In this document: positions 1 to 9,252 of the stretch, piece by piece
How the letters are laid out: each line of letters starts with the position of its first letter
How positions within the stretch are numbered: the stretch's first letter is position 1
Source of the DNA: Brevibacillus gelatini
GTDB lineage: Bacteria > Bacillota > Bacilli > Brevibacillales > Brevibacillaceae
Length of the DNA stretch: 64,000 nucleotides
Assembly: GCF_003710935.1 (NCBI RefSeq)
Contig: NZ_RHHS01000046.1
Span: 1-64,000, forward strand
Reading direction: 5' to 3'
The notes under the pieces: generated by a model
Database searches by the model: none
Told to the model about the DNA's origin: nothing
What the model saw: the letters and a program-made list of their open reading frames with translations, nothing else
Made by a program: the position numbers and the translations under genes

Positions 1-419
<419 letters not shown>

Positions 420-522
420 GTTTGGTACTGGTTCGAAGCTGGTAAAATCATTTAATAATGATAGACTCATCAACGCTTTCGCTGTTCAGTTTTCAAAGAG
501 CATTTTTTGTCGAACGTTTTAT

Positions 523-552
523 ATCTTATCACGCTCGTCATTTACGAGTCAA
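523..552 (-). promoter_or_regulatory. rRNA operon promoter (sigma-A)
   Basis: On the minus strand a TTGACT -35 box and a TAAGAT -10 box are separated by 18 bases, about 100 bases upstream of the 16S 5' end. The leader between them contains the CTTTGAAAACTGAACA sequence typical of Bacillales rRNA leaders. A second, upstream promoter is common in rrn operons, but I could not make one out confidently in 553-700. Confidence 0.7.
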
Positions 553-706
553 GATTTTTTTATCAAAACTTGTTATCTTTTCTCGTGTTTTGTCGTCCCT
601 CTTGGCGACAAGGAATAATCTATCACATCCAAGATGCGAAATCAATAGCATTTTTTAAAGTTTTTTTCTTCCAGTCCAATTTTGAAACCTCCGCTGAAAC
701 CACAAC

Positions 707-736
707 AAAAAACCACTCTTCGATCACAGAGTGGTT
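707..736 (-). terminator. Rho-independent terminator of the his operon
   Basis: A 9-bp inverted repeat (AACCACTCT / AGAGTGGTT) is followed on the minus strand by a T-rich tract. It lies just beyond the hisIE stop and before the rRNA promoter, so it insulates the two units. Nothing else is visible between 553 and 706. Confidence 0.85.
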
Positions 737-759
737 TTCTCGCAAGCAGCACCAGCGCC

Positions 760-1443
760 TCACCGCCGCCTTTGCAACTCAGCCAGCACATCATCCAGCG
801 GCAGCTTCTGCTCGCGCAGCAGGACAAGCAAGTGGAAAATCAAGTCGGAAGCCTCGTAGCGCAGTTCTTCGTGGCTGCGATTTTTCGCGGCGATAATCAC
901 CTCGGCGGCCTCTTCTCCGACTTTTTTCAAAATCTTGTCGACGCCTTTCTCGAACAAATAGGTCGTGTACGACCCTTCCGGACGCTCGGCCTCGCGAGCA
1001 GCGATCAGTGCTTCCAGTTCGCCCAGAATCGCAAAGCGGTCGACTGTCGCGCCCTTATCGGCTGTAACAGCTTTCTCACTGCTCTCGCCTGTTTCCCGCT
1101 CCTGCCCCCCTGCCAAAAGCTCCCCGGCAAAGCAGCTATAGGCACCTGTATGACAGGCTGGCCCATTCGGCACGACTTGTACAACGAGCGCATCCCCGTC
1201 ACAATCCGCCTGAATGGAAACAATCCGCTGTGTATTCCCGGATGTTGCCCCTTTGTGCCACAGCTCCTGTCGCGAACGGCTCCAAAACCACGTTTCTTTT
1301 GTCTCAAGCGACCGTTGCAGCGACTCTTTGTTCATATAGGCAAGCGTCAGAACAACCTTGCTCACCGCATCCTGTACAATGACAGGAACCAGTCCTTTTT
1401 CGTCAAAGCGCACGTTTTCTGCTGTAAAAAGCTCTACTGTCAT
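760..1443 (-). CDS. hisIE: Bifunctional phosphoribosyl-AMP cyclohydrolase / phosphoribosyl-ATP pyrophosphatase
   Basis: This 227-residue protein carries out steps 2 and 3 of histidine synthesis: the C-terminal HisE part hydrolyses PR-ATP to PR-AMP, and the N-terminal HisI part opens the PR-AMP ring. HisI occupies about residues 1-105, with the metal-site signatures [13 protein letters not shown] and a following CHTG. A linker of about 30 residues precedes HisE, which has the [21 protein letters not shown] region. It is the last gene of the operon, and its ATG overlaps the hisF stop by four bases, pointing to translational coupling. HisIE fusion is the usual state in Bacilli. Confidence 0.96.
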   Translation of the reverse strand: MTVELFTAENVRFDEKGLVPVIVQDAVSKVVLTLAYMNKESLQRSLETKETWFWSRSRQELWHKGATSGNTQRIVSIQADCDGDALVVQVVPNGPACHTGAYSCFAGELLAGGQERETGESSEKAVTADKGATVDRFAILGELEALIAAREAERPEGSYTTYLFEKGVDKILKKVGEEAAEVIIAAKNRSHEELRYEASDLIFHLLVLLREQKLPLDDVLAELQRRR

Positions 1444-2198
1444 GGCCGCACCACAACTCCTTTGGTCTGGAGATATTCTTTCACCGACTGGATGGACGTC
1501 TCATCATAGTGGAAAATGGAAGCTGCCAGCGCCGCATCTGCCCGCCCCGCTGTCAGCACGTCGTAAAAGTGTTCCTTCGAGCCTGCCCCTCCGGAGGCAA
1601 TGACCGGGATGTTTACCGCTTCCGAGACGCGTCTGGTCAATTCGATCCCAAACCCCTTTTTCTCGCCGTCATCATCCATGCTGGTCAAAAGAATTTCGCC
1701 CGCTCCCAGCGCTTCCACTTCCTGCGCCCAACTAACGACATCTTTTCCGGCAGCATTGCGCCCGCCGTGCGTGTACACTTCCCAGCGCCCTTCCCCTACC
1801 GACCTGGCGTCAATCGCGACCACGATGCACTGGGAGCCGAACACATTCGCTCCTTCGCGAACAAGCTCGGGACGAAGCACAGCAGCTGTGTTCAGCGAAA
1901 TTTTGTCCGCTCCGGCGCGCAAAATCCGCTTCATGTCCTCCACGCTGTTGATGCCGCCGCCAACGGTAAACGGAATCGTAATGTTGGCCGCCGTACGCTC
2001 GATGACATCCACCATCGTCTTGCGCCCTTCGTGGGAGGCGGAAATATCCAGGAACACCAGCTCGTCCGCACGCTCTTCACTGTACTTTTTCGCCAGCTCG
2101 ACCGGATCTCCGGCGTCGCGCAGCCCGACAAACTGGACCCCTTTTACAACCCGCCCGTCTTTGACATCGAGGCACGGGATAATTCTTTTAGCCAACAT
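1440..2198 (-). CDS. hisF: Imidazole glycerol phosphate synthase, cyclase subunit
   Basis: HisF is the TIM-barrel cyclase partner of HisH; it uses the ammonia made by HisH to form imidazole glycerol phosphate and AICAR. The 252-residue product begins [20 protein letters not shown], with the catalytic Asp of the CLDV motif near residue 11, and has the second phosphate-binding half GGxN/ASGGAG. The ATG at 2198 was chosen because family members begin at this point and the gene then overlaps hisA by 11 bases. A longer in-frame extension upstream lies wholly within hisA and is not needed. Confidence 0.96.
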   Translation of the reverse strand: MLAKRIIPCLDVKDGRVVKGVQFVGLRDAGDPVELAKKYSEERADELVFLDISASHEGRKTMVDVIERTAANITIPFTVGGGINSVEDMKRILRAGADKISLNTAAVLRPELVREGANVFGSQCIVVAIDARSVGEGRWEVYTHGGRNAAGKDVVSWAQEVEALGAGEILLTSMDDDGEKKGFGIELTRRVSEAVNIPVIASGGAGSKEHFYDVLTAGRADAALAASIFHYDETSIQSVKEYLQTKGVVVRP

Positions 2199-2937
2199 CC
2201 GGCTCACGTCCTTCCATGCGGGCCAGCGCTTCTTCCAGTGTGAAAGCGTCCGTGTAAAGAGCTTTTCCGACAATCGCGCCGGACACTCCGTCTGACGCAT
2301 GCTCAGCCAAAACGAGCAGGTCATTCAGTTGGCTCACGCCTCCAGAGGCAATGACCGACTTGCCTGTCGCTTGCGCAAGTGCTGCGATTTCCTCGACGTT
2401 TGGTCCTGTCATCGTGCCGTCGCGGGCAATATCGGTATAAATAAACGTTTCCGCGCCGTATGTCACCAGCCGTTTTGCCAGCTCTGTCGCAGCGACGTCT
2501 GTTGTCGTAAGCCAGCCACGCGTAGCTACCAGACCCTTGCGGCAGTCCAGGCCAATCGCGATTTTGTCGCCGTACGCCTGCAAAATCCGTTTCGTAAAAG
2601 GCTCGTCTTCAATCGCGGCGGTCCCGACAATTACCCGCGCCACGCCTGCATCCAAATAGTCCTTGATCTGCTCTTCCGTCCGAATGCCGCCGCCAACCTG
2701 TACTGGGACGGACACTGTGCGGGCGATTTCCTTGATGATGGACGCATTGACCGGCTTTCCTTCCTTGGCACCGTCCAGGTCAACGAGGTGCACCCACTCG
2801 GCTCCTTGCTCTACCCAACGCTTTGCCATGGCAACAGGCGAATCCGCATACACAGTCTCCTGGGCGTAATCCCCTTGAAACAGCCGCACACATTTTCCAC
2901 CGCGAATATCAATAGCTGGATAAATGATAAAACTCAC
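2188..2937 (-). CDS. hisA: ProFAR isomerase (phosphoribosylformimino-AICAR ribotide isomerase)
   Basis: HisA converts ProFAR to PRFAR. The 249-residue TIM barrel starts [18 protein letters not shown], with the catalytic Asp in PAIDIRGG, and carries the phosphate-binding VGGGIR and ASGGVS turns expected of the HisA/HisF family. The start is a GTG at 2937 preceded by GAGGGGG. This GTG overlaps the hisH TGA in a GTGA arrangement. The frame stays open for 55 codons further upstream, but that part is inside hisH. Confidence 0.95.
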   Translation of the reverse strand: MSFIIYPAIDIRGGKCVRLFQGDYAQETVYADSPVAMAKRWVEQGAEWVHLVDLDGAKEGKPVNASIIKEIARTVSVPVQVGGGIRTEEQIKDYLDAGVARVIVGTAAIEDEPFTKRILQAYGDKIAIGLDCRKGLVATRGWLTTTDVAATELAKRLVTYGAETFIYTDIARDGTMTGPNVEEIAALAQATGKSVIASGGVSQLNDLLVLAEHASDGVSGAIVGKALYTDAFTLEEALARMEGREPDVG

Positions 2938-3548
2938 GCCAAAACCCCCTCGCATTGAACGGCAAAATTGCGCAGCAGCCGCATCCCCGTCTCTCCGCTC
3001 TTTTCCGGATGGAATTGCATCCCGTACACCTGGCCGCGCCCGACAATCGCCGTGACCTCCTGATGATAGTCGCTCGTCGCCAAGAGCACGTCCGGTTCGC
3101 ACAGCACATGGTACGAGTGAACAAAATAAACGTACTCGCCTTCACGCACGCCCTCCAGAAGCGGATGCTCCTGCTTTGGACGCAACTGGTTCCAGCCCAT
3201 GTGCGGGACTTTGTAATCGCCGCGAAAACGCACTGCCTCACCGTGAATCAGGCCGAGTCCGGTGTTTTCGCCGTTTTCCTCGCTTTTGTCAAACAAAAGC
3301 TGCATCCCCAGGCAAATGCCCAAGATCGGCCGTTCGGAAGCGACGTATGCTTCAATCGCCCGATCCAGCCCCAGCTCCCTGATGTTTGCAATCGCGTCGC
3401 CAAAAGCGCCTACCCCCGGCAAAATCAGCCCGCTGTACTCCTGCAGCCGCTCAGGCACCGAGACGAACTCATACGAATATCCGAGCCGCTCCAAAGCCTT
3501 GCTCAAGCTGTACAAATTGCCCATGCCGTAATCAATGATGCCGATCAT
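2934..3548 (-). CDS. hisH: Imidazole glycerol phosphate synthase, glutamine amidotransferase subunit
   Basis: HisH is the class I glutaminase that supplies ammonia to HisF. The 204-residue protein starts [20 protein letters not shown] and has the nucleophile elbow [10 protein letters not shown] (Cys near residue 79) and the YFVHSYHV and MQFHPEKSG segments holding the remaining catalytic residues. It lies between hisB and hisA, with two-base spacing to hisB. Confidence 0.96.
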   Translation of the reverse strand: MIGIIDYGMGNLYSLSKALERLGYSYEFVSVPERLQEYSGLILPGVGAFGDAIANIRELGLDRAIEAYVASERPILGICLGMQLLFDKSEENGENTGLGLIHGEAVRFRGDYKVPHMGWNQLRPKQEHPLLEGVREGEYVYFVHSYHVLCEPDVLLATSDYHQEVTAIVGRGQVYGMQFHPEKSGETGMRLLRNFAVQCEGVLA

Positions 3549-3549
3549 T

Positions 3550-4149
3550 CTACAAAACCCCTTTGGTAGACGGGACCCCTTTTACACGCGGATCGATCGT
3601 CGTCGCTTCGTCCAGAGCGCGGCCCAGCGCCTTGAATATTGCCTCGATCATGTGATGCGTATTGTGGCCGTAGTGCAAGATCACATGGAGGTTGATTCGC
3701 GCTTCGAGTGCCAGCTTCCACAAAAATTCATGCACAAGCTCCGTCGGGAATTGGCCGACTATGTTTGTCGGATAAGCTGCCCGGTACTCCAAATGCGGCC
3801 GGTTGCTGATGTCGATCACAACCTGCGCCAGTGCGTCATCCATCGGAACAAAGGCGTTTCCGTAGCGCTTGATCCCTTTTTTGTCACCCAACGCCTCACG
3901 GATGCAATGTCCGAGACAGATGCCGATGTCCTCTACCGTGTGGTGGTAGTCGATTTCGATGTCTCCTTTTGCTTTTACCGTCAGATCGAAATGTCCATGC
4001 CGGGTGAACAGGTCCAGCATGTGGTCCAGAAAAGGCACGCCCGAATCCTGCCTGCTTTCGCCTGTCCCATCTATCCCAAAGGAAAGGGCGATTTGCGTCT
4101 CATTTGTATTGCGCTCAATAGCTGCTGTGCGAATTGTACGCTCACTCAT
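3550..4149 (-). CDS. hisB: Imidazoleglycerol-phosphate dehydratase
   Basis: This 199-residue manganese enzyme dehydrates imidazole glycerol phosphate. Both halves of the duplicated fold show their metal ligands, DHMLDLFTRHG and YHHTVEDIGICLG in the first and HHMIEAIFKALGRAL in the second. It is the monofunctional form without the histidinol-phosphatase domain found in enterobacteria. A GTG codon directly precedes the ATG at 4149; ATG is preferred because AGGAG then lies nine bases upstream. It sits seven bases downstream of hisD. Confidence 0.96.
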   Translation of the reverse strand: MSERTIRTAAIERNTNETQIALSFGIDGTGESRQDSGVPFLDHMLDLFTRHGHFDLTVKAKGDIEIDYHHTVEDIGICLGHCIREALGDKKGIKRYGNAFVPMDDALAQVVIDISNRPHLEYRAAYPTNIVGQFPTELVHEFLWKLALEARINLHVILHYGHNTHHMIEAIFKALGRALDEATTIDPRVKGVPSTKGVL

Positions 4150-4155
4150 CACTGG

Positions 4156-5442
4156 TCACTCCTGCTCTTCGCGATCAAAGTCGCGCAGTCTCTCGGTTAT
4201 GGCGCGTCCATGCCCGGCCAGCCCTTCCTGTTCGGCCAGGGTCACGATTTTTGGCCCGTTTTTCATGAGGTCGCTCTTGCTGTAAGAGACGACACTGGAC
4301 TTTTTGATAAAATCATCCACCGACAGCGGCGAGGAAAAACGCGCCGTGCCGTTTGTCGGAATCACATGGTTGGTTCCGGCAAAATAATCTCCGACAGGCT
4401 CCGAGCTGTACGGACCGAGAAAAATCGCCCCGGCGTTTTGTACTTTGCCCAACTGCGAAAACGGCTCTGCAATCATGATCTCCAAATGCTCGGGAGCGAT
4501 CCGGTTGATGACGGCGAACCCTTCGTCCAAGTCTTCCACGAGCAAAATGGCCCCGTAATCGCGTATCGCCGCTGCCGCAATCGACTGGCGCGGCAGTTCG
4601 GCAAGCTGCCGCGCTACCTCCAGCGCCACCTGCTCGGCCAGCTTCCGCGAAGGCGTGACCAAAATCGCAGCCGACATCGGATCATGCTCCGCCTGCGACA
4701 GCAAATCGGCAGCGACATAACGCGCATTGGCGGTATCATCCGCCAGCACGGCAATTTCGCTTGGCCCGGCAACCATGTCAATGCTGACCAGCCCGAACAC
4801 CTCGCGCTTTGCCAATGCGACAAAAATATTGCCCGGCCCGACGATCTTGTCCACCGCCTTGATTTGCTCCGTGCCATAGGTGAGTGCCGCGATTGCCTGC
4901 GCTCCGCCCACTTTGTAAACCTCCGTCACCCCCGCAATCTGCGCCGCTACGAGAATCGCCGGATTGACCTTGCCGTCCGCTCCCGGCGGGGTAGTAATGA
5001 CCACCTCGGGAACGCCTGCAATTTTGGCCGGGATCGCATTCATCAGGACACTGGACGGATAGGCGGCGGTGCCCCCCGGCACATACAGTCCCGCACGCTG
5101 CAAAGGGCGAATCAACTGTCCCAGCATCGTGCCGCTCTCCTTTGTCACAAACCACGACTGGCGCACTTGGCGGCTGTGGTAATCGCGGATGTTTTCCGCC
5201 GCCTCCTGCAAAGCCGCTTTCACCTGCGGGGAGACTTGCTCATTCGCTTCGGCAAACTCCGCTTCGCTCACCCGAAACGTCTCCAGCCGCACCCGGTCAA
5301 ACCTCTCTGTATACTCCCGCAACGCTTCGTCCTTTCGCTTTCGAACATCGGCGAGAATGGCCCTGACGGCTTCCTGCTGCTCTCTCGTTCCCGACTCCAC
5401 CGACCGCTTTCCGTCAAACTGACTCGCTTCCATAATCCGCAT
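4156..5442 (-). CDS. hisD: Histidinol dehydrogenase
   Basis: HisD is the NAD-linked zinc enzyme for the last two oxidation steps from histidinol to histidine. The 428-residue product shows the VPGGTAAYPSSVLM region, the LLSQAEHDPMSAAIL zinc/catalytic motif and EHLEIM near the C terminus. The start at 5442 is chosen from CAGGAGGGG nine bases upstream. The open frame runs back into hisG, but that extension has no ribosome binding site. The order hisZ-G-D-B-H-A-F-IE equals that of B. subtilis. Confidence 0.95.
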   Translation of the reverse strand: MRIMEASQFDGKRSVESGTREQQEAVRAILADVRKRKDEALREYTERFDRVRLETFRVSEAEFAEANEQVSPQVKAALQEAAENIRDYHSRQVRQSWFVTKESGTMLGQLIRPLQRAGLYVPGGTAAYPSSVLMNAIPAKIAGVPEVVITTPPGADGKVNPAILVAAQIAGVTEVYKVGGAQAIAALTYGTEQIKAVDKIVGPGNIFVALAKREVFGLVSIDMVAGPSEIAVLADDTANARYVAADLLSQAEHDPMSAAILVTPSRKLAEQVALEVARQLAELPRQSIAAAAIRDYGAILLVEDLDEGFAVINRIAPEHLEIMIAEPFSQLGKVQNAGAIFLGPYSSEPVGDYFAGTNHVIPTNGTARFSSPLSVDDFIKKSSVVSYSKSDLMKNGPKIVTLAEQEGLAGHGRAITERLRDFDREEQE

Positions 5443-5464
5443 GATGCCTCTCCCCTCCTGCTCT

Positions 5465-6112
5465 CTATTTTTTACCAGGAATAACCTCCAGAAACTTTCC
5501 GGCGATTTCATCGACCGCTTCACTCTTCATCCGGTAGCTGGCACGGTTGGCAATCAGCCGCGTCGTAATCTCGCAAATATGCTCCAGCTCGACCAGGCCA
5601 TTTTCTTTTAAGGTCCGGCCGGTAGAGACAATATCGACAATCCGGTCTGCAAGCCCGATCATCGGTGCCAGCTCCACCGAGCCGTTCAGCTTGATAACCT
5701 CCACCTGCTGCCCCTGCTCGCGAAAATAGCGGGAAGCGATCTTCGGATATTTGGTCGCCACTCTCAGCGCTTCTGTCGGTTTCCAGTCAGGCAGTCCGGC
5801 AACCATCATCCGGCAGTAGCCGATCTGCAGGTCCAGCAGCTCGTAGACATCCCGTTCTTCTTCGAGCAAAACATCCTTGCCGACCACACCTACGTCCGCC
5901 ACTCCGTATTCCACATAGGTCGGGACATCGGTAGGCTTTGCCAAAATAAATTCGAGCCTGGCATTTTCCACGGGAATGACCAGCTTGCGCGAATCCTGCA
6001 GTTCAGCCGTTACCTCCAAACCCGCCTGCTGCAAAAAGTGCACAGCCTCTTCAAAAATTCGCCCTTTGGGCATGGCAATCGTCAGCTTTTGCTCATTTGC
6101 GAAAAACGCCAT
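5465..6112 (-). CDS. hisG: ATP phosphoribosyltransferase catalytic subunit (short form)
   Basis: HisG joins ATP and PRPP, the committed and feedback-controlled step. At 215 residues it is the short form, which lacks the C-terminal regulatory ACT-like domain and therefore needs HisZ. Family segments include [14 protein letters not shown], the YCRMMVAG strand and the PRPP loop [16 protein letters not shown]. It begins three bases after the hisZ stop, consistent with balanced synthesis of the HisZ/HisG complex. Confidence 0.96.
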   Translation of the reverse strand: MAFFANEQKLTIAMPKGRIFEEAVHFLQQAGLEVTAELQDSRKLVIPVENARLEFILAKPTDVPTYVEYGVADVGVVGKDVLLEEERDVYELLDLQIGYCRMMVAGLPDWKPTEALRVATKYPKIASRYFREQGQQVEVIKLNGSVELAPMIGLADRIVDIVSTGRTLKENGLVELEHICEITTRLIANRASYRMKSEAVDEIAGKFLEVIPGKK

Positions 6113-6115
6113 CTC

Positions 6116-7291
6116 CTACTCCTCCTGTTCCGTCATGCAGATCACCTTGCTATAGCCTTGCCCGCTCTCTGCCATTATCTCCGCTTTGCCCGCTACGAGC
6201 CGGGTCACGACCACCTGGGAATCCGCCCGCAACTGCTGCGCCTTTGCCAATGCTTCCGACCGCCGAGCCTCTGTATAAAGCAGCAAAATGCGTTTTGGCT
6301 CTTGGTCTCGCAGCGACGGCGTGACTGTCAGCAGCCGATCCATTTTGATCGCAAATCCGGTGGCAGGTGCAGAGCGCCCAAACTGGGCCAAAAGCTGATC
6401 GTAACGACCGCCGCCCAGCAACGGAGAGCCGAGATCGGCGGCGTAGCCTTCGAAAACAACGCCTGTATAGTAGTTCAGATTGATAATCAGATTGAAATCC
6501 AGCAGCAAATCATCGGTAACTCCGTATGCTTCCAGCGCTTCCCACAAGGAAGCAATCGTCTCAACCGCCCGCCCTGCTTTTCCGTCACCCGCAAGCTCCC
6601 GCGCCTCGGCGATTTTGCTTTTTCCGCCGCGCAGGCGAAGCAGGGCGTCCAGCCGTTTTTTCCCCTCAGAGTCAATCGCAACCGTCTCCAGCAATTGGCG
6701 GAAGCCGACAAAATCACGCTCGTGCAAATACTGGCGAAATTGCTGGCGAACCTCCTCTTCGGCGATCACGTCTTCCAGCAGTCCGTCAACAAAATCAACG
6801 TGCCCGATCGCAATCCGAAACGTCTCCACACCGGCCGCCCGCAAACAAAAAACAGCGAGCGCGATCGCTTCCGCATCGGCATCCACAGAGCCATCGCCAA
6901 TCAGCTCGATCCCTGTTTGGAAAAACTCCGCGTTCCGGCCCGCTTCCTTCTCCTGGGCGCGAAACACGTTGGCCTGATAAAACAGGCGGATCGGCAACGG
7001 CACATCTTTATATAGAGAAGAAACAACGCGAGCGATTGGGGTCGTCATGTCCGGCCGCAGGACGACCGTATGCCCCTGTTTATCCAACAGGCGAAACATT
7101 CGGTCTGTCAGCGTTGCACTCGCCATTCCCACCGTATCGTAATACTCCAGCGACGGCGTGGAAATTTCCTCGTACCCCCACCGTTCGATACAATGCCGCA
7201 GCGCCCACTCCAAATGCCGTTGCTTCGCCAGTGATTCTGGTAATATGTCCCGCATCCCCAGCGGTTTTTCAAATCCCAACGGCTTCGCCAT
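6116..7291 (-). CDS. hisZ: ATP phosphoribosyltransferase regulatory subunit
   Basis: HisZ is a catalytically inactive histidyl-tRNA synthetase paralogue that forms the histidine-sensing part of the HisG/HisZ enzyme. The 391-residue protein has the class II synthetase motif 2 region VLRPDMTTPIARVV, FYQANVFRAQE, and the substrate strand GVVFEGYAADLGSPLLGGGRYDQL. It lacks a tRNA anticodon-binding domain of full synthetase length. The start MAKPLGFEKPLG at 7291 follows GGAGGG by eight bases; the frame upstream of it is unrelated. First gene of the his operon. Confidence 0.93.
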   Translation of the reverse strand: MAKPLGFEKPLGMRDILPESLAKQRHLEWALRHCIERWGYEEISTPSLEYYDTVGMASATLTDRMFRLLDKQGHTVVLRPDMTTPIARVVSSLYKDVPLPIRLFYQANVFRAQEKEAGRNAEFFQTGIELIGDGSVDADAEAIALAVFCLRAAGVETFRIAIGHVDFVDGLLEDVIAEEEVRQQFRQYLHERDFVGFRQLLETVAIDSEGKKRLDALLRLRGGKSKIAEARELAGDGKAGRAVETIASLWEALEAYGVTDDLLLDFNLIINLNYYTGVVFEGYAADLGSPLLGGGRYDQLLAQFGRSAPATGFAIKMDRLLTVTPSLRDQEPKRILLLYTEARRSEALAKAQQLRADSQVVVTRLVAGKAEIMAESGQGYSKVICMTEQEE

Positions 7292-7326
7292 CGTCATTCC
7301 CTCCATCGTTCCAGTTCGCTTTACCC

Positions 7327-7342
7327 TGCTAATATGGTAGCA
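7327..7342. promoter_or_regulatory. Inverted repeat in the his leader, candidate operator
   Basis: A perfect TGCTA-N6-TAGCA inverted repeat lies about 20 bases downstream of the his -10 box and 35 bases before hisZ. No T-box or His-rich leader peptide is visible, so repressor binding here is one way the operon could be controlled. A TrpR-family repressor of the YerC/HisR type is a possible ligand, but that is inference only. Confidence 0.35.
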
Positions 7343-7361
7343 AACTAAAGTGTTATGTTGA

Positions 7362-7390
7362 AGATTAACACGAAGACAGCTCGCGGTCAA
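7362..7390 (-). promoter_or_regulatory. his operon promoter (sigma-A)
   Basis: A TTGACC -35 box and a TAATCT -10 box with an ideal 17-base spacer lie about 70 bases upstream of hisZ on the minus strand. Confidence 0.7.
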
Positions 7391-7480
7391 CGGAGATAAG
7401 AATAGTCGGAAGATTCTTGAATATATTCCTGTACGCCGCCTTCCCACCAAAAGTCCCGCTCTGGAAGCGGAAGCGATTGA

Positions 7481-7510
7481 AAAAGGAGCCCGCCAAAACG
7501 GACTCCTTTT
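7481..7510 (-). terminator. Terminator of the hprK-acyltransferase unit
   Basis: A GC-containing stem flanked by AAAAGGAG and CTCCTTTT with a short T-rich loop lies immediately after the acyltransferase stop on the minus strand, upstream of the his promoter. Confidence 0.7.
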
Positions 7511-7551
7511 CTCCATGCCCATGTTCTTTCCCTGCCAGGCGATACGCAAGG

Positions 7552-8049
7552 CTATTTTTCTTCAGGCTCTCCAGCCCGAATCACGCGCATCGGGTTGCCG
7601 CCGACAAAAGACCCGGGCGCCACGTCCTTGTGGACCACCGTTCCCGCAGCCACAATCGCCCCGTCCCCAATCGTCACTCCCGGCAAAATCGTCGAGTTGG
7701 CCCCAATCAGCACCCTGTCGCCAATGCGCACTTCTCCCAGCCGGTATTCCTCGACGAGATACTCGTGGGCGAGAATGGTCGTATTGTAGCCAATCACACT
7801 GTTTTTGCCGATTTTTATCAACTCCGGAAACATCGTGTCCATCATGACCATCAGCGCCACTGCCGTTTCCTGCCCGACCTCCATCCGCAAAAAGGTGCGG
7901 TACATCCAGTTTTTCCATGACGGAAAAGGCGTGTAGCGGGCAAGCTGGATGACGATGAAGTTTTTCACGACTTTCCAGAAGCTTACTGTGCGGTACATTT
8001 GCCAGAGCGGGTTTGGCCCCTGGACCGGATAACGTGTAGTCTTCCTCAT
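7552..8049 (-). CDS. yvoF: Left-handed beta-helix acyltransferase (YvoF-like)
   Basis: This 165-residue protein belongs to the hexapeptide-repeat (maltose/galactoside O-acetyltransferase) superfamily. Repeats of the [LIV]-G-x4 type cover the C-terminal half (IGKNSVIGYNTTI, IGDRVLIGANSTI, IGDGAIVAAGTVV), ending in the usual GNPMRVIR. The N-terminal 60 residues are basic and hydrophobic, typical of YvoF. It lies 15 bases downstream of hprK. In B. subtilis yvoF also lies between hprK and hisZ; lgt and ppaX, which separate them there, are absent here. The acyl acceptor is unknown. Confidence 0.8.
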   Translation of the reverse strand: MRKTTRYPVQGPNPLWQMYRTVSFWKVVKNFIVIQLARYTPFPSWKNWMYRTFLRMEVGQETAVALMVMMDTMFPELIKIGKNSVIGYNTTILAHEYLVEEYRLGEVRIGDRVLIGANSTILPGVTIGDGAIVAAGTVVHKDVAPGSFVGGNPMRVIRAGEPEEK

Positions 8050-8064
8050 GCGCCACTCTCCGTC

Positions 8065-9000
8065 CTAAAAGTCTGAATCGGCATCTTCCAGAATGGCGTT
8101 CGACTGCTTGCGCGAGAAGTGCATCGCTGCATTGTAGCCCATCCGCTTCAAGCGGAAGTTCATCGCTGCCACTTCAATGATGACAGCCAGATTTCGCCCA
8201 GGCCGCACAGGTACGGTAATGATCGGAATGTCCGTATCCATGATTTTCAGCGTTTCTTCGTCCAGTCCAAGACGCTCGTACATTTTGTGCGGTTCCCACA
8301 GCTCCAGTTGCACGACCATCTCAATATTTTTCACGTTGCGGACAGCCCCTGCCCCGAACATGGTCATCACATTGATAATCCCCACGCCGCGAATCTCCAG
8401 CAAATGCTGAATCAGCTCAGGTGCGCTGCCGCTCAGCTGCCCGGCCTGCGTCTGGCGAATTTCGACTGCATCATCCGCCACAAGACGATGGCCGCGTTTG
8501 ACCAGTTCCAAAGCCGCTTCGCTTTTCCCGATTCCGCTCGATCCCATAATCAGGACGCCGACCCCGTATATGTCGGTCAGCACGCCATGAATGGTGGTGG
8601 TAGGCGCCAGACGGTTTTCCAGGAAGTTGGTCATTTTGCCCACCAGGGTCGTCGTCGCCAAAGGCGAATGCAGCACAGGCACTCCCCAGGTGTTCGAGGC
8701 TTCGATCATCTCCTCCGGGACAGGCTGGTTGCGCGTTACACAAAAGCAGGGAGTCTTCCCCTGCATCAAAAAGTTCATGCGCTCCAGTCGTTCCTCCCGG
8801 CTCAATGTCTGGAAAAAGTTGATCTCCGTCAAGCCGAACAGCTGAATCCGTTCCTCCGCGTAGTAGGAGTAGTAGCCTGCCAGCTGCAAGCCCGGACGAC
8901 TCAAATCCGTTACGGTAATTTCGCGCCCAAGCCCCTCTTCCCCACTCAAAACTGTCATATTGAAATGTTCCGCAAGGTGGCTCACCTTTGTCTTGCGCAT
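8065..9000 (-). CDS. hprK: HPr kinase/phosphorylase
   Basis: HprK phosphorylates HPr on Ser46 in response to fructose-1,6-bisphosphate and ATP, and reverses the reaction with phosphate, so it is the sensor of carbon catabolite control. The 311-residue protein has the N-terminal domain (1-130), conserved His138 in [11 protein letters not shown], the P-loop GSSGIGKS (153-160), the Asp pair 176-177 and the family signature [20 protein letters not shown] (201-220). It starts with ATG at 9000 behind AAAGGGGGAAGC. It is transcribed with the downstream acyltransferase. Confidence 0.97.
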   Translation of the reverse strand: MRKTKVSHLAEHFNMTVLSGEEGLGREITVTDLSRPGLQLAGYYSYYAEERIQLFGLTEINFFQTLSREERLERMNFLMQGKTPCFCVTRNQPVPEEMIEASNTWGVPVLHSPLATTTLVGKMTNFLENRLAPTTTIHGVLTDIYGVGVLIMGSSGIGKSEAALELVKRGHRLVADDAVEIRQTQAGQLSGSAPELIQHLLEIRGVGIINVMTMFGAGAVRNVKNIEMVVQLELWEPHKMYERLGLDEETLKIMDTDIPIITVPVRPGRNLAVIIEVAAMNFRLKRMGYNAAMHFSRKQSNAILEDADSDF

Positions 9001-9050
9001 GAAAGCTTCCCCCTTTATCTGGGATGATCCGTCCCCGGTTATGTGCCTCT

Positions 9051-9080
9051 ATTGTATCGAAACCGTCAAGCCCCCGACAA
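9051..9080 (-). promoter_or_regulatory. hprK promoter (sigma-A)
   Basis: TTGTCG and TACAAT boxes with an 18-base spacer lie about 55 bases upstream of hprK on the minus strand. Confidence 0.55.
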
Positions 9081-9102
9081 CCTTTGCCTCTCGTCACGGA
9101 AC

Positions 9103-9131
9103 TTGTCTAATCTCGCGAATTGTCGTATCAT
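9103..9131 (+). promoter_or_regulatory. Candidate promoter of the agr-type operon
   Basis: TTGTCT and TATCAT with a 17-base spacer lie 120 bases upstream of the sensor kinase start. A second possibility is TTGGTA-17-TAAAGT at 9171-9199. Neither has the tandem AgrA direct repeats of the staphylococcal agr promoters that I could recognise. Confidence 0.4.
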
Positions 9132-9252
9132 TTACATTTTTCACGTTATTTCTTAAGATAGAAAATGAGGTTGGTATTAGGCAAAATCTGAGGTAAAGTG
9201 CAAATATAGACTGTTTTACTCCGAATGTCGGAAAAAAAGAGGAGGCAACACC

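Noticed and set aside
3535-5484. Long plus-strand open frame (649 codons) across hisB and hisD
   Set aside because: It is the antisense shadow of two clear histidine genes, has no ribosome binding site and no recognisable protein features.
9194-9199. AgrA-type direct repeats upstream of the sensor kinase
   Set aside because: I looked for paired repeats like those in staphylococcal agr promoters in 9085-9250 and saw none.
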